Source: Elmis aenea
Taxonomy: Eukaryota; Arthropoda; Insecta; Coleoptera; Elmidae
Length of the DNA: 64,000 nucleotides
Direction of reading: 5' to 3'
Assembly (NCBI GenBank): GCA_947652605.1
Contig: OX393578.1
Span: 60,829,415 to 60,893,414, forward strand
Positions 52,801 to 64,000 of this stretch are shown here, one piece after another; the stretch's first letter is position 1; the number at the start of each line of letters is the position of its first letter. Both the position numbers and the translations under genes were made by a program. The notes under the pieces were generated by a model. That model was not told where the DNA came from, ran no database searches, and saw only the letters and a list, made by a program, of their open reading frames with translations.

Positions 52801-55800
52801 AATTACCACAGAATATGCCTGTGGGATGAATTTGATTGTTGAACCCCTTTATCAAAATTGGGGCGTGTTTTCAACGCAACGGTGATATTTTCTTTATCAT
52901 TTTCTATATTTCGTGCTCCCTCAAGCAGACATAAGAACGTCTTAAGTGCCGCGACTCATATTTTGATCTCTAAATATTACAACTCGTTCGTTGTTTCATG
53001 CGTTACTAATAAAAGCAATTGTTGGTTGGATCTGTCAACCATTATTGCAAATATTTATAAAAATTAGTTCCTAATTATCGCTTGTTACTGCTAAATACAT
53101 TTAATTCCATCTGAATACTCACTACTTATAGCTGAAGATTGATACCCAAGGTTAATCAGGCGGGCGACGTTTCACGTGTCTTTAATTTATCCCGCTGGTT
53201 TCAATTTCTTTGACGTAGCATGCCCTCGTTAGCTAGAAAAAAATAATTAGGTTACTGGAGTGTTCCTTTTACTAATAAGAATTTTCTAAGTTGATTGAGA
53301 GAAGTAATTATTTGTGTTTTTTTTTGCAGGTAACATTTCTACTCATGCCGTTAGAAATTGGTTGGGCAATAACAGTATCTTGGAAGGCTGGGGATGCTCT
53401 CTGCAGGATTATGGCTTTCTTCAGGATGTTTGGGTTGTACTTATCGAGTTTTGTCCTAGTCTGCATAAGTATGGACAGGTAATAATACATGTTATTGATT
53501 GTGTACAAAAATGTTTCTTAAAAATTCGAAAACGTGCACAAGAGTTAACAGTTGTTGACCGTTAGTTTGTTCATATTTGAATAATCTACCTTTAAATAAG
53601 AAAGTGCAAGATTTATAGTTGTTGCACTTATTTCAAGAATAGATCTAAAAAGTATTAGACTAAAGAAGATCTCATTTGAATGATCTGAAATTAGGATAAT
53701 GAGCAAGCCTTGGGTTTTCTACTTTTTCGAAAAAAATATTATATTAAAAAAAATACTTATTACGTTAAAAATCAAATAAGATGTCTTTCAATCAAATCGG
53801 TAATGAAATTTTGCGCTTAAGATCTATATACTAAGAACTAGAAACGGTTCCTTAAATATTATGTACCTACTACTGGAATTAAAAATGTAGGTAATTACTT
53901 TCAGCTGTTTAAATAAGTTTTTCACAAAATTTTAAGCCCGGAATACAGTTACAGTTTTTAAATTGTCAGCATTTTAAAGTGTCAGCATGAAATTAAATTG
54001 ATTGTATGCCGAACCACGTTTAAGAACCACTGAATTTAATATAAACGATTAAACTCCAACCGAAAGAATTAATGTTCGTTTAAAATTTCCTGTGAAAATA
54101 AAATTTTTAATATCCCAAAAATGTCAGCGAATCTGTGATTAAAATTTTCGGTATGCAAGGTATTCCAGTTACAAACGAATGAAAAGCTATTTTTGTGTTC
54201 AATTTCTTCTCGGCGACTGAAAAACCGTATCATTTTGCATTTATATGAGATAAATTAATTGTAGCATTCAAACATTTCGAGAAAGACAAATGTATTTTTG
54301 GATTTAAATATAAGGGATGAATTTGGAATACATCTTTCATTACAATGTTGCTAAATTAAGTTTAATATTTTTCGCTTATTGTTTTTTCAATTTATTTGAA
54401 TCCGAGAATATCACAATCTGTCTCATGTATCAATTTCGCTTTATTGATGTAATAATGTAATTTAATTTAAGATAGCAAAAAGCATTGTAAAACAGTACCT
54501 ACATAGGATTATAAAATTTACTTTTTTATTTAATTTTCGGTCCCAAAATCACCGAAGGTTGATTGAATTAAAATGTTATATGAGGATTCCACTTCCGAGT
54601 ACTGTGTGAATCAATATCTCAAATATTGTACTGTACCAAAATGTTTTCGCTTAATCAACTGCAGTTAAATTCTTATAATATACTATTACCCTATAACAAT
54701 ATTCTTTTTATGCATTTTGTTTTTAATTTTAGATATTACGCTGTCCTTAAACCGCTACATTTATCAGGAGTCGACAAAAGAGGAAAAGTCATGCTGCTCA
54801 CAGCTTGGATGGCTTCAATAGTGTGCAGCGTTCCTCAGGCAAGTTTTTTCCCCCCTCTTTAACAATTAAACACAGAAGACGAAGTTAGTGTGAAATTTTG
54901 CCAAATCATTTTTGATTCGGTACAAGTAGAATCGAGAAAATCAATAAATACATAAGTTGAATGTTCAGTGCATTCAAAATTGTTGTTAAAGTTCATATAC
55001 CGTAAATAGTAGGTTAAATATCACCACGTGCCACCTATTAAGTTAAACTTTCCACAGTTTTTTTCGATTATTTGTTTGAAGCACAAATGTCTCGCAAACG
55101 AATATAAACATTAAAGAAGCTTTTATAAGAGATGACACAATACCGAGTTTACATTCCTTGATCTTTATAGTCTGTCGTTCAAAATTTGCCACTATATAAA
55201 AAAAGATTGTACTTATAATACATTTTTTAATTACAGATGGTCGTTTTTCACGTGGAAGCACATCCCAATGTCACATGGTACGAACAGTGCATTACTTATA
55301 ATGCGTTTCCTAGTCACACCCATGAGTTGACATACTCACTTTTTGGAATGGTGTCCATGTATGCACTTCCTTTAATACTTATAATTTATTGTTATGGATC
55401 TATAATTAAGGAAATACTTAGGAGAATCAACGAAAATGCTGCAGGTAAGTCTTTTTTATTGGTTCACATATTTTCTATAAGTTGAGGAATGTGCAACAGT
55501 TATAACAGATTTAGCATTTTAACAGGTTTATCTAAATTATAAAAAGAGGATTACTATTATATATCTTTTTGAAAATGACACCAGCATTAAAGATTTACGC
55601 TTAAAAAGCGAACAAACTAAGTTATCTGCGCTATTAAAACACAGTTTTAATTTAGTCTGAAGAGTAGTTTAAAAATATTTCAAGGAATAAGCATTTTTGC
55701 ACAAAAAGAAAAAGAAAGAAAAATTGTTGGTATAAAAGACCGTTGTGATAAATCTAAATTCATTAAATATATTCAGTCTCTGTATATCCTCCGTCGCATT

Positions 55801-58800
55801 GAATACGCAGTTAAACTTGTAGGTACATTAAGGGCGAGACGGACGAGGCAGTCCCTTTGTATCGAGACATAAACTTGTTTCTCTCAACTTTGATACCAGA
55901 CAGCAAACAAGCATTACATAGCTAGCTTAATTTTCTGCGGAGCTATTTAAAGTCCGTTTTAGCAAATATTGACATTTTAAAACAAATAAAATCGCAACCA
56001 TAGCTTAAAATGACTATGTTGCTCTACTTGAAAATACATATTTCACTTTAAGTCTCCGAAATCAAGGGATTTTAAGTTTACAAAACACTCGAAAACAATT
56101 TCAGTCAATATTTTAAATTTTAAATATCTTTGAGTATTGAATAATTAAAAAAAAAACAATAGTATACATTTAGCAAGTTTTTTATAACTTTTTAATCAGT
56201 ATCTTAACAAATTAGTAGTCGTTATTTTGTTAATTTTTATTGTTTGAAATTTTTACAAACAATAAAGCCCATAGCAACATTTTTGAATTTTTGTCAAAAC
56301 AAATTATTCTAAGATTGTGCATTGTATAAATAGTATCTTACATTTTTACAAACAATTAAGCTCATAGCTTCGAATGTTTTACCAAAAAAGTTTCAGTGAT
56401 GTACCCTTTGCAAATTTATAAAAACTTTAAAAAGCTATAAAAACACATTACCAAAATTTTTAAACTACAAATATTCGCTCATTAAATAAAAAGGCATTAC
56501 TTGAATTAAGAATTAAAGTTATTGATGCATATTCAGTAAATATATACAGTAAACTAAACACGAAATTAATGTTTGACGTTAAATAAAGCGTCAAGCAATT
56601 TCAGAAACCAAAAAATTGCAGTAAATTAAAATTGACTCCCCATGCCATAATAAAGGTTTTGACACAGATGACAATTTTCGATGTTTATGCCCCACAAAAA
56701 CAATCGCTACGTCAAAGGTGAAGATTGTTTCACGATTTAATTTAAACTACTTCATATTCCATTGTACTCTTGCTTTTGTTACGGTTCATAATATTCGCAG
56801 TAGGCTGGCTGTCTATTCAAATAACACAGATCTCTTTACAAAATAAGTCTTTATTTTATAATTAAATTAATACGAAACGTTTATAAAAAAGGCAGATAAG
56901 ATTCGTAGGATGTCATACTTTTGGAAACATGTGTTGCCCGCCATTGTAGAGAAGATTAAAAATTTCACGAGACTTGGCCCTTTTTAAAGTTTTCATAATT
57001 CAAAATACCTTCACTGTTCCAACTATTTTAGGAGATTAAACTATAAAAGGATCTAAACAACTTCAATTTGTCAATTAAACCTTATAAGACCAAATAATAG
57101 AAAGGGGCGAATGTTTTTTTTACGCCTTACTAGTTTTTTTTTAATATTTCAGTAAATTCAGCTTGCCATGCGATTACTGAATTTCATATTTTAAATAGTA
57201 TTTATGTTAATATCTTGTTCCAGGAGACAACCTCAGACGTTCTAGTCTTGGATTTCTCGGCAGAGCAAAAATCCGCACATTAAAAATGACCATCATAATC
57301 GTATTAGTGTTTTTTGTGTGCTGGACGCCATATTACATAATGAGCTTTTGGTGAGTTACCTTTTTGTTCTTTATGCATTGCAGGTGATTTATTCGACTTT
57401 AAATTCAGTGCGTTTCGACAAAATAATCTAACAAGACGGTTTGCGATCTAACCCACCTTAAAGTTTTCTCGATGCGGTTTACTTTCATTTTCAACTAAAG
57501 CTTTTTTATCCGCCACCAAATTGAATTCGCATGTAACCAGAATTAACTCAACACACTGACATCCTTGTTATTGTCTGCGACTTGAGTTCTATGAAATAAA
57601 AATGTCACACACGTGCTTAGAGATAGTATCTTGATAAATTGGCAACATTATTTGAAATACGCAAATGATGTCGAAGTATTGTCTATTCTGTAGTGTGTTA
57701 TTGCAAATGATTTTGCAAGCAACGCAGTACTGCGTCAATTATTCTGAGTACGTTGAAGTTTTTTGACGGCCTAGACTCGATTAATCCTTTTTTTGCGGAA
57801 TTAAGCGTCAATCTACCCTATAATCAATACAATAAATAAAATTATGCAGTGATGTTTCTTGTAATTTTGTTTGTTTTTAGATATCTTTGTGGTTTACGGT
57901 GTCATTTAACATCAAAATCACTGCATTTTTTGTTGATCTGTTTATTTATCAGTTCCATTATAAGCCTTTTTGAGTCCTCACTTTTTTAAAACCTATCAAC
58001 GTTATTTTCGTTTCGCTATAACTTGTGTTATTGGTGTACTAGTAAATTTCTTGTAGTATCATCCCTAATTTTTTCTGCACGTTTAACTCCGCGTGTTCTT
58101 TTTAGATATTGCATCTCTGAGGGTTGAATGCTATTTTTTTAAAATCCGTTTGTCTTCATGTGATGTACCAAGGAATTTACATTTAATTTTGTGATAATAG
58201 ACAACAAAAATAAGACTTGCAGCAACCATTTTTGGAGTATGCTAAATACTTTCCAATAAAGATCTTTTGCGGTAACATTGTTGCAGGTTTTGTAATTGTT
58301 TTTTAAATGTGTTGCTTTTTTTTACAACAGCTATAAGCTTTAAGTATCAATAATTAAACATCGTAAATTATATTCGACTTTTATGCTTCTACAAAACTCC
58401 CACGCTTCCACGTAATCCTCCTGATGAGCTCTTAATCCATTAACGTTTTGATGTCTCGCTGAAAAACCTTTTTAGACAGCTCATCAAGTCAATCAATAAT
58501 GTCTTCTGAATTGTAAATTGCTCTTAGCGTTTAAACAAAGTAATTGTTTCGCTAAAAACATTATTTCGGGGCCAATTAAAAGCAGTATTATTTATCTTTT
58601 CGTTTGTAAGTCGCGATGGATGTAGATGGAACATAATATAGAGAGGAGACGGAATCCAATTTTAATTGCTACAACATTAGCTTTTGCTGCACACAGGGCC
58701 TGATTGTCAGTCGACAATAGAACACTATTCACGACCAACTACAATTAGTTATGTGTGAATTACTCCGAGTATTCGAGATACTGGTTATAGTTTTATAAAA

Positions 58801-61800
58801 CTTAAATTTGCAGTTAACATCGAAATATCGCAAACTTGATGCAAGTCATAATAATAAACAAAATTTCATATATGTGCTCGCAGTATAAATAACACGAAAA
58901 TTAGGAAAAATGTGAAGGCATAAAAGAAATAAGATAAAATTATACGGAGATTTTACCTAGAAAGGGAACCACGAAGAGATAAAGAGATAGACCGCAGAGG
59001 AGATGAATGAGGCCAATAACAGAAGATCTTAGGCAACTCGAAGTCCGAGAATGGAAGAAGCTCTCAAAGGAAATGAAGAAGAACAACTGAAACCTTGGGC
59101 CTTCAAGGCTTTTAGCGTTGTTTTTATTTATTAATTTTATTTATACATAATATTGCATATGTTATTTTGTACAGAAAGTAATACCTTTCTACTGTGGATA
59201 ACTTTTTACACACATGCACATATCTACAGCGATATTCGTTCAATGGTTACACAACCCAGTTTTAAACAATAGAGACGAGAGCGAAATACAATAAAAAAAA
59301 GTAATTGCTCTGAAACTTACTCCATTACTGAAACGCTAAAACGTGAATTTACTTCGAAATAAATTCGTCTGCAAACTTAATCGTTTACATCTAAAAATGT
59401 TGGTTTCGTCTTACATGTTTATATGTCGTAATCAGATTTTGTGGTTCGTGACAAGCTAAATCGAAAGTAAATTTCTATTGCGTTGGCTTCCAACAGAGTT
59501 GTACAGAAAAAAAGGAGTCACTGAAAACAGCCAGTCCTGTTCAAAATATGAAGTTTTAACGTGTAATTATATCAACTTTTTTAAGTCGAAATGTTTAATA
59601 AAATTCACAGTTTAAAGCTTACATCAGACCAATCACCATCCGATATTGTCTAAGAATCCTTTTAAGATACAGTTTGTGTAACGACTTTTAGATTTTTCCC
59701 TATTTAATAATATATATATATATACAGTAAATACTAGGAGTATATGTTACACGTGAAATGTGTAGCAGACATTTGATGTCGCGACATCAAATGTCACCGT
59801 GTGAACTACCCATAACAGATGATAGAATTGATAGGATATCTTTAAACACACAAACGTCTAGTAGCTTCTATTTAGGCTCCAATTTCTGAACTGATCACAT
59901 TCGTCCGTAAACCAAGTTCCCAGGTATTTGTAGAGCTTTACTTTTTGTATTTGTGTACCATCTATTGTTAAGTTTGCTCTGATGTTCTAGATTTTAAAAA
60001 CGAATATACATTTGGGGTTTTTAGATTCATTTTAAGTCTGTTCTAGTAAAAATGCTATTATTTGTGAACTTTAGCTGAAGCTTCGACTAAGAAATAAACT
60101 GAACCATTAAAAGTGTCCTGGCACACACTGGACATAGTTTTAATACTGCTGCTTTGAAAGTACAATACAGACAAAACTGATTAATTCCACGGAGATATTG
60201 TCATTGTACCAAAAGAGCAGAAAAAGGAACTGCAATTTAGAACTTTAAAATAATTGAGCAAACTCGAAAAGTATATTCGAAGCAACAAAATTAAAAATAA
60301 ATTAATTAGCAAAATTGTTTCAGTAAAAGTCGTCTTTTGTGAAATAAGAGATATATTTAGAGGCATCACATCGACTTCAATTATTGTTAATTCTAAGTAA
60401 GCTCTCCACGCCGATAATTTTCGTCCTTAAGCTCGTAGCGAAATTTATTTTCAATTACTTGCGCCAAGTTACAACGCAACTCCAAATGGCACAAATTTAA
60501 TAATGGTTTTTCTCATGTTGCAACTGAGACTTAATTAAATAGACGACTGAAATAGAAACTCGACTTAATTGGACTTTATTGAAATAATTACGTGTTTTTT
60601 GGCACACATTGTTATGAATTATTTCAGCTTGAACAAACCGAGATAGTTATAATTATTATCTGGGTTTATCGACTGGGCTTCTTCGGCCTTGTTCGGCAAT
60701 AACGTAGACACATTTCATTTTTCTAATTAATGTTTTTACTTAATATTTCCATATTTCCAATTTTATTGAGAGTATTTGGACAAAAAAAGCTTTATTATTT
60801 GTATGATAGTATAAATTTATTGCTGGGGTTCCTTAAACAAATATAATTTTACCAAAGAAAACAACTTGAATAAACGTCGATTATTTGATAAAGTTGATGA
60901 AATTAAAAATTAAAATCTTGATTTTAAAAGTGATAAACAATATGAAGTCCAAGTGAAAGAAAGAATACCCCACAATTTTGAATTGTGTGAACTGCAAAAA
61001 CCCAATATTACTTAAATGAAAGAATACTTTAGTTAGTTTTTTTTTTCAAATGGCAGCATTATAAAATACAATAGATTTTTTTAATTTTCCGGAGATAGTG
61101 GCAAAGCAACGTAATCTTTTACGACTTATAGCATTGCAACACTGATTTTTAAAATTAGCTTTAGCTTCAAAAACTTTATCCTTGAGTAACCACTGTAATT
61201 GGTAGTGTCAAAAAAATTTTAAGGCATATAGTTTACTGCAGAGTTTTCTAGACATTTGTCTTCTAATCTTTACGGAATATTTTCATCAAAACAGTTTAAA
61301 ATAGAATGACATCGATTAATTTTGCTGTGAGTTAAAGTTGGTTAAAATAAGTTTCATCTTTATACTTTAATGGTATATGAGATCGTTATAATATTTTTGC
61401 CATCTAAAATTTTGATTCTGCGTTTTTCTATTATAAATTATGTGTTTTAAGCCCTTATAATTTTACTCAACTTTGTACTCAAGTATAGTTTTTAAACTAC
61501 AAACATGAGTAATTGAAAAACTGTTACACTTTTAATCGTTCCCACAGTAACATATTTCAGTTTACTACTTAAATAAATCCTACTTGTTGGTTGACGTTCT
61601 ACGCATCGCATTATAAACTATTAAGAAAGGTAAAGTGCAACGATTTCGAGTGAAATATAGAACTTCGCAAGCTTAGGTCTGTCTTAGCTGGATTATAAGC
61701 TTGTAATTTTCCGGTATGCTCGGTTTTATAGCAAACATAAATCAAAAATGAACGGGGAAAACCGACTTTCATAACACAAATTCAAATGGAGCGTACAAGT

Positions 61801-62371
61801 TATGAAATTACGGCGTGCGAGTTCTATTTTATCTCTTTATCTTTAGTTTACAAACTTTAAAATTTTAAATAAAATTTGCGTCGTCTGGTGTTGTTCAGTC
61901 ACTATAAATATGATGTAAATAAGAGTTGAGTCGATAGGAACAACCACCACAAAAGCAATCACTAGCGTTGACAGTCAATTAAACTTAAAGCGGTGGTTTT
62001 GATGGGTATTTTTTTTGCTTTGTGTATAAAACAGGAACGTATACAGGGTGCGATCATAAAGGATATGAGAAACATTACCTACCCCAAATAAGCAACACTA
62101 ATAGATTTAATTTTGTTTTAGGTATTGGTGTGACCGCGAGTCGGCTCTCGAAGTGGACCAACGGGTCCAGAAAGCCCTTTTTCTGTTCGCTTGCACAAAT
62201 TCGTGCATGAATCCGATAGTGTACGGAGCATTCAATATCCGCGCAAGACGTGGGGGTGGCGATCAGGTGAGAGAAAGAGTAAATACCTTTAACTCATCCC
62301 ACATCAGATCAACGGCTACAGTCGGCACGCGGTTTTCACCACTGGAAATATCCTTAAAGGTTCCCGAATGA
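40880..62371 (+). CDS. AKHR: Adipokinetic hormone receptor (class A GPCR)
   Basis: This is a plasma-membrane receptor of the GnRH-receptor superfamily that, in insects, binds adipokinetic hormone on fat body and mobilises lipid and carbohydrate. Coding exons: 40880-41149, 53330-53478, 54733-54838, 55237-55444, 57224-57350 and 62122-62371, giving 369 aa. TM1 is about residues 40-64. The N-glycosylation site NET is at 23. The MLMHLAIADLL start of TM2 is cut by the 12-kb intron. Other marks: C115 in TM3, DRY at 139-141, ECL2 NVT at 186 and C193, CWTP at 277-280, and NPIVY at 317-321. The TM4-ECL2 intron has a GC donor. The ADLLV-FLLMPLEIGWA, ISMDRYYAVLKPL and VVFHVEAHPN blocks favour AKHR; the related ACP receptor is the main alternative. 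The C-terminal tail is short. Confidence 0.87.
41150..45849. other. AKHR intron 1 of the coding region, left part
   Basis: The DNA is AT-rich and without exons. A degenerate tandem duplication occurs at about 41440-41700, where acgttttctaaaaacgtt...ctttaagcaatgcatt at 41487 matches a block at 41624, a period of 137 bp. A 69-codon hydrophobic frame at 43208-43417 has no supporting splice or start context. Confidence 0.5.
45850..46045 (-). mobile_element. LINE reverse-transcriptase fragment
   Basis: The minus strand reads KIDDEQGGFKSGQTIDHLFC. After stops and a one-base loss it resumes in the IDL-(E)KAYDSVPF-type motif. These are two successive conserved blocks of the LINE reverse transcriptase (EEQGGFRxGRS and the DLxKAYDxVP catalytic-palm motif). 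It is clearly inactive. Confidence 0.75.
46046..53329. other. AKHR coding intron 1, right part
   Basis: No exon is recognised. A repeat-like block at about 49120-49460 contains tacaaacaataaagcccata (49237), also found in a later AKHR intron. At 52440 the sequence tatacaggatgtcccagataac looks like the end of an insect miniature element, but its partner end was not found. Confidence 0.45.
55445..57223. other. AKHR intron with interspersed repeat
   Basis: The intron contains tacaaacaataaagcccatag (56254) and a diverged second copy 92 bp later (56346, tacaaacaattaagctcatag). The same repeat family is seen at 49237. The rest is AT-rich DNA without exons. Confidence 0.6.
58031..58133 (-). mobile_element. 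LINE fragment (between reverse transcriptase and C-terminal tail)
   Basis: The minus strand reads NSIQPSEMQYLKRTRGVKRA then EKIRDDTTRNLLVHQ and a stop. This matches the WEMRxLRRxxGVTRRDRIRNEDIR block that follows the reverse transcriptase in many insect LINEs. It is a fragment only. Confidence 0.7.
58962..59090 (+). mobile_element. LINE 3' coding tail fragment
   Basis: The plus strand reads RDRPQRR, a stop, MRPITEDLRQLEVREWKKLS and KEMKKNN then a stop. It is the same family as the copy at 36409-36500 and lies in the opposite orientation to the LINE pieces on either side of it. Confidence 0.7.
59711..59724. repeat. TA dinucleotide run
   Basis: Seven TA dinucleotides in a row, preceded by further AT-only sequence. 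Confidence 0.9.
59768..59795. repeat. 28-bp perfect palindrome
   Basis: The half-site gacatttgatgtcg is followed directly by its exact reverse complement with no spacer. It lies in the last AKHR intron, 44 bp after a TA run. Confidence 0.95.
59884..59975 (-). mobile_element. LINE fragment (end of reverse transcriptase)
   Basis: The minus strand reads LTIDGTQIQKVKLYKYLGTW then FTDECDQF. This is the xVDGxxIExVxxFKYLGSxI block at the end of RTE-like reverse transcriptases. It is on the same strand as, and upstream of, the fragment at 58031-58133. Confidence 0.72.
59996..62121. other. Last AKHR intron, right part
   Basis: AT-rich DNA without recognised exons. A lone tatacagggtg motif near 62040, 80 bp before the last exon, looks like a transposon end without a partner. 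Confidence 0.45.
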
Positions 62372-62735
62372 CGCCAACTTCAACAAAAACTGAGTTCTAA
62401 TACCACTATTAGCACCGTATGAGTGATCGATTTTGATTGAATAACGAAGTTATTTAATTTTTGTACGCTGATAAATAATTACGACATTTATTAGACAGTA
62501 AATTAATTTATAAAAATACTTTCGCCATGCATGCTCGTGTTAAGAATATAGAATCTTTATAGACGTGAAATAATGGAAAGTAAATACATTTCAAAGCAGG
62601 GTATATTTACATGGCGCGTTTTTATAACAATTTAAAGCACACAGCAGTCTATTAAAATACATTATTATTGTATTATTTATTAGACAATCCAGCAACATTC
62701 TTGTATACCGGCGTCATTTACGTAAAGGTATGATA

Positions 62736-63281
62736 TACAGGGTGTGCAAGATTAAAAGCAATACTCGAATCTTGAAAAATTAATCGTTTTTAGCTTGGTG
62801 CCTTTCAGTTTTACAATTTGGCAGGCAAAGTAAATCATTGCTCTTTTTTGTGTACAACACTGTCTATTCAAAAAAACTCGTGTTTTAAAAGTGTTTTAAT
62901 CATTTAAAAAAAAACAAGAAATTTGTAAATGACACAAAAAACGTTTTTACAAATGACAATATTTAAAACAACTACTGACGCTAATATCTCAAAAATTGTG
63001 AAGGAGAATGAATATGTATAAAATATTTAAAATTCCGGTATTAAAGTGTACTAGTAATATAATTTAAAATATGTAGTTCCCTTAATTGACAAGTTAAATA
63101 TGAAAGACTTAAATCGCTTTTCAACCAATTTGCCGAAAAATAATCAGAATGAGAAAATTTTGACTGTGCTTAGTAGTAGATCCCGAAAAGTTCTGCACTT
63201 TTTCTTTAGATTAATTAAATCTTTATCGTCTATTTTTAACGACATTCCAAATCACTGCACATTTATCTTGGACACCCTGTA
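62736..63281. mobile_element. TA-flanked miniature inverted-repeat element, 546 bp
   Basis: The left end tacagggtgtgcaagat (62736-62752) and the right end (63265-63281, other strand tacagggtgtccaagat) differ at one of 17 bases. Both sides are flanked by TA (62734-62735 and 63282-63283). TA target duplications are typical of the Tc1/mariner group and some related DNA transposons. No transposase frame is present. It lies 365 bp past the AKHR stop. Confidence 0.7.
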
Positions 63282-63283
63282 TA

Positions 63284-64000
63284 GCATGGAAGCCGTCAAA
63301 AGGGGATCTTTTGATAAAACAATGAATGAAACATTTAATTAATAACGAATTGTTTTACACCAATAAGCTTGCCTAAATATTATTTTTAATTTCTTCAAAG
63401 GACCCTCTTTATCAAATGCTACATCACTTTCAAAGTTTTGTCTCTTTATCATTTGCAGTCTTATTTATTTGATACTGCTATATTTAAACGATACATTAAA
63501 ATCAAATGTCTAATTTGAAAAATTAAAAGAGATCAATTTTCGTAATTTATGGAATCAAAAAAGGTATTACACTTTTTATGACCGCAGTTAAAATGGCAGC
63601 TCTTTGCTAAAATTGCAAGGTTTGCATACATAATAATTGTTCACGGTTGCAATAAATTGTAAATAGTGCAATAAAAAAATGTAAACTTAATTTAAACTTT
63701 TGATTTATATTTGTTGTTCTTAAAACGCGATATACAAATACTCAAAATTAGTCATTACTTGTAAAATAACTTATAAATGTGTAGGATAGGTTAACACCAG
63801 CACATTAGAAATTACCATACCGATATCATATTGTTAATAAATAATTTACAAAAAAATACTCGCTAAGTTTTATATGTTTAATTATAGCATAAACTTTGCC
63901 AAATAATATTATTCCAATAACTCTCAGTTTTCTATCGCAAATAAATAAATATCTGTGATACTTAATTATAAACCCTACTACGTTAAACAACTTAAAAAAT
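63284..64000. other. AT-rich DNA after AKHR
   Basis: No gene or repeat is recognised to the end of the window. Several AATAAA words occur between 63600 and 63950, and any of them could end a long AKHR 3' UTR. Confidence 0.4.

Noticed and set aside
52858..53067. 69-codon frame just before an AKHR exon
   Set aside because: No recognisable domain or start context; it ends 260 bp before the exon, and the surrounding sequence looks intronic.
53314..53565. Alternative plus-strand frame overlapping the AKHR TM2-TM3 exon
   Set aside because: It reads the same exon in another frame. The receptor frame has TM2-TM3 and the ISMDR motif at the exact splice donor.

Overview
This is an AT-rich nuclear window from an insect. 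The genes have short GT-AG introns, a strong arthropod-style gene set, and an adipokinetic hormone receptor. A holometabolous insect, perhaps a beetle, fits best, but the order is inferred from general look rather than proven.

The left third (1-18.5 kb) is a compact cluster of conserved housekeeping genes. In order these are: the last exon of a C2H2 zinc-finger gene (+); a possible small 3' gene end (-); SMC5 (-, 11 coding exons, 1043 aa); the PRC1/MAP65 homologue fascetto (+, 8 coding exons, 584 aa); mitochondrial ribosomal protein L54 (-, 2 exons, 138 aa); LRRC49 (+, 8 exons, 913 aa); and AATF/Che-1 (+, 2 exons, 469 aa). SMC5/feo and mRpL54/LRRC49 are head-to-head pairs with 485-bp and 191-bp gaps, which suggests shared promoters. 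Every splice junction listed was placed by hand and checked so that the reading frame closes across the whole gene.

The remaining 45 kb is gene-poor. It is dominated by one gene, an adipokinetic-hormone-type G-protein-coupled receptor (AKHR, +, 6 coding exons from 40880 to 62371, 369 aa) with introns of up to 12 kb, one of which has a GC donor. A possible non-coding first exon with an initiator and downstream promoter element lies near 20.5 kb, which would make the gene about 42 kb long.

Mobile DNA fills much of the space between genes. A 1.6-kb non-autonomous hAT element with 8-bp target duplications sits just downstream of SMC5 and carries a foldback element and a 172-bp tandem array. A Helitron-like element is inserted in a 143-bp tandem repeat just after AATF, and the flanking repeat copy shows the empty site. 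There are also at least six decayed LINE fragments, several hAT-like or TA-flanked miniature elements, and repeats inside the AKHR introns. I found no tRNA, rRNA or CRISPR. No clearly new multi-gene system is visible; the most unusual items are the nested hAT element, the Helitron empty site, and two candidate transcript ends or starts (927-1116 and 24894-25013, both minus strand).
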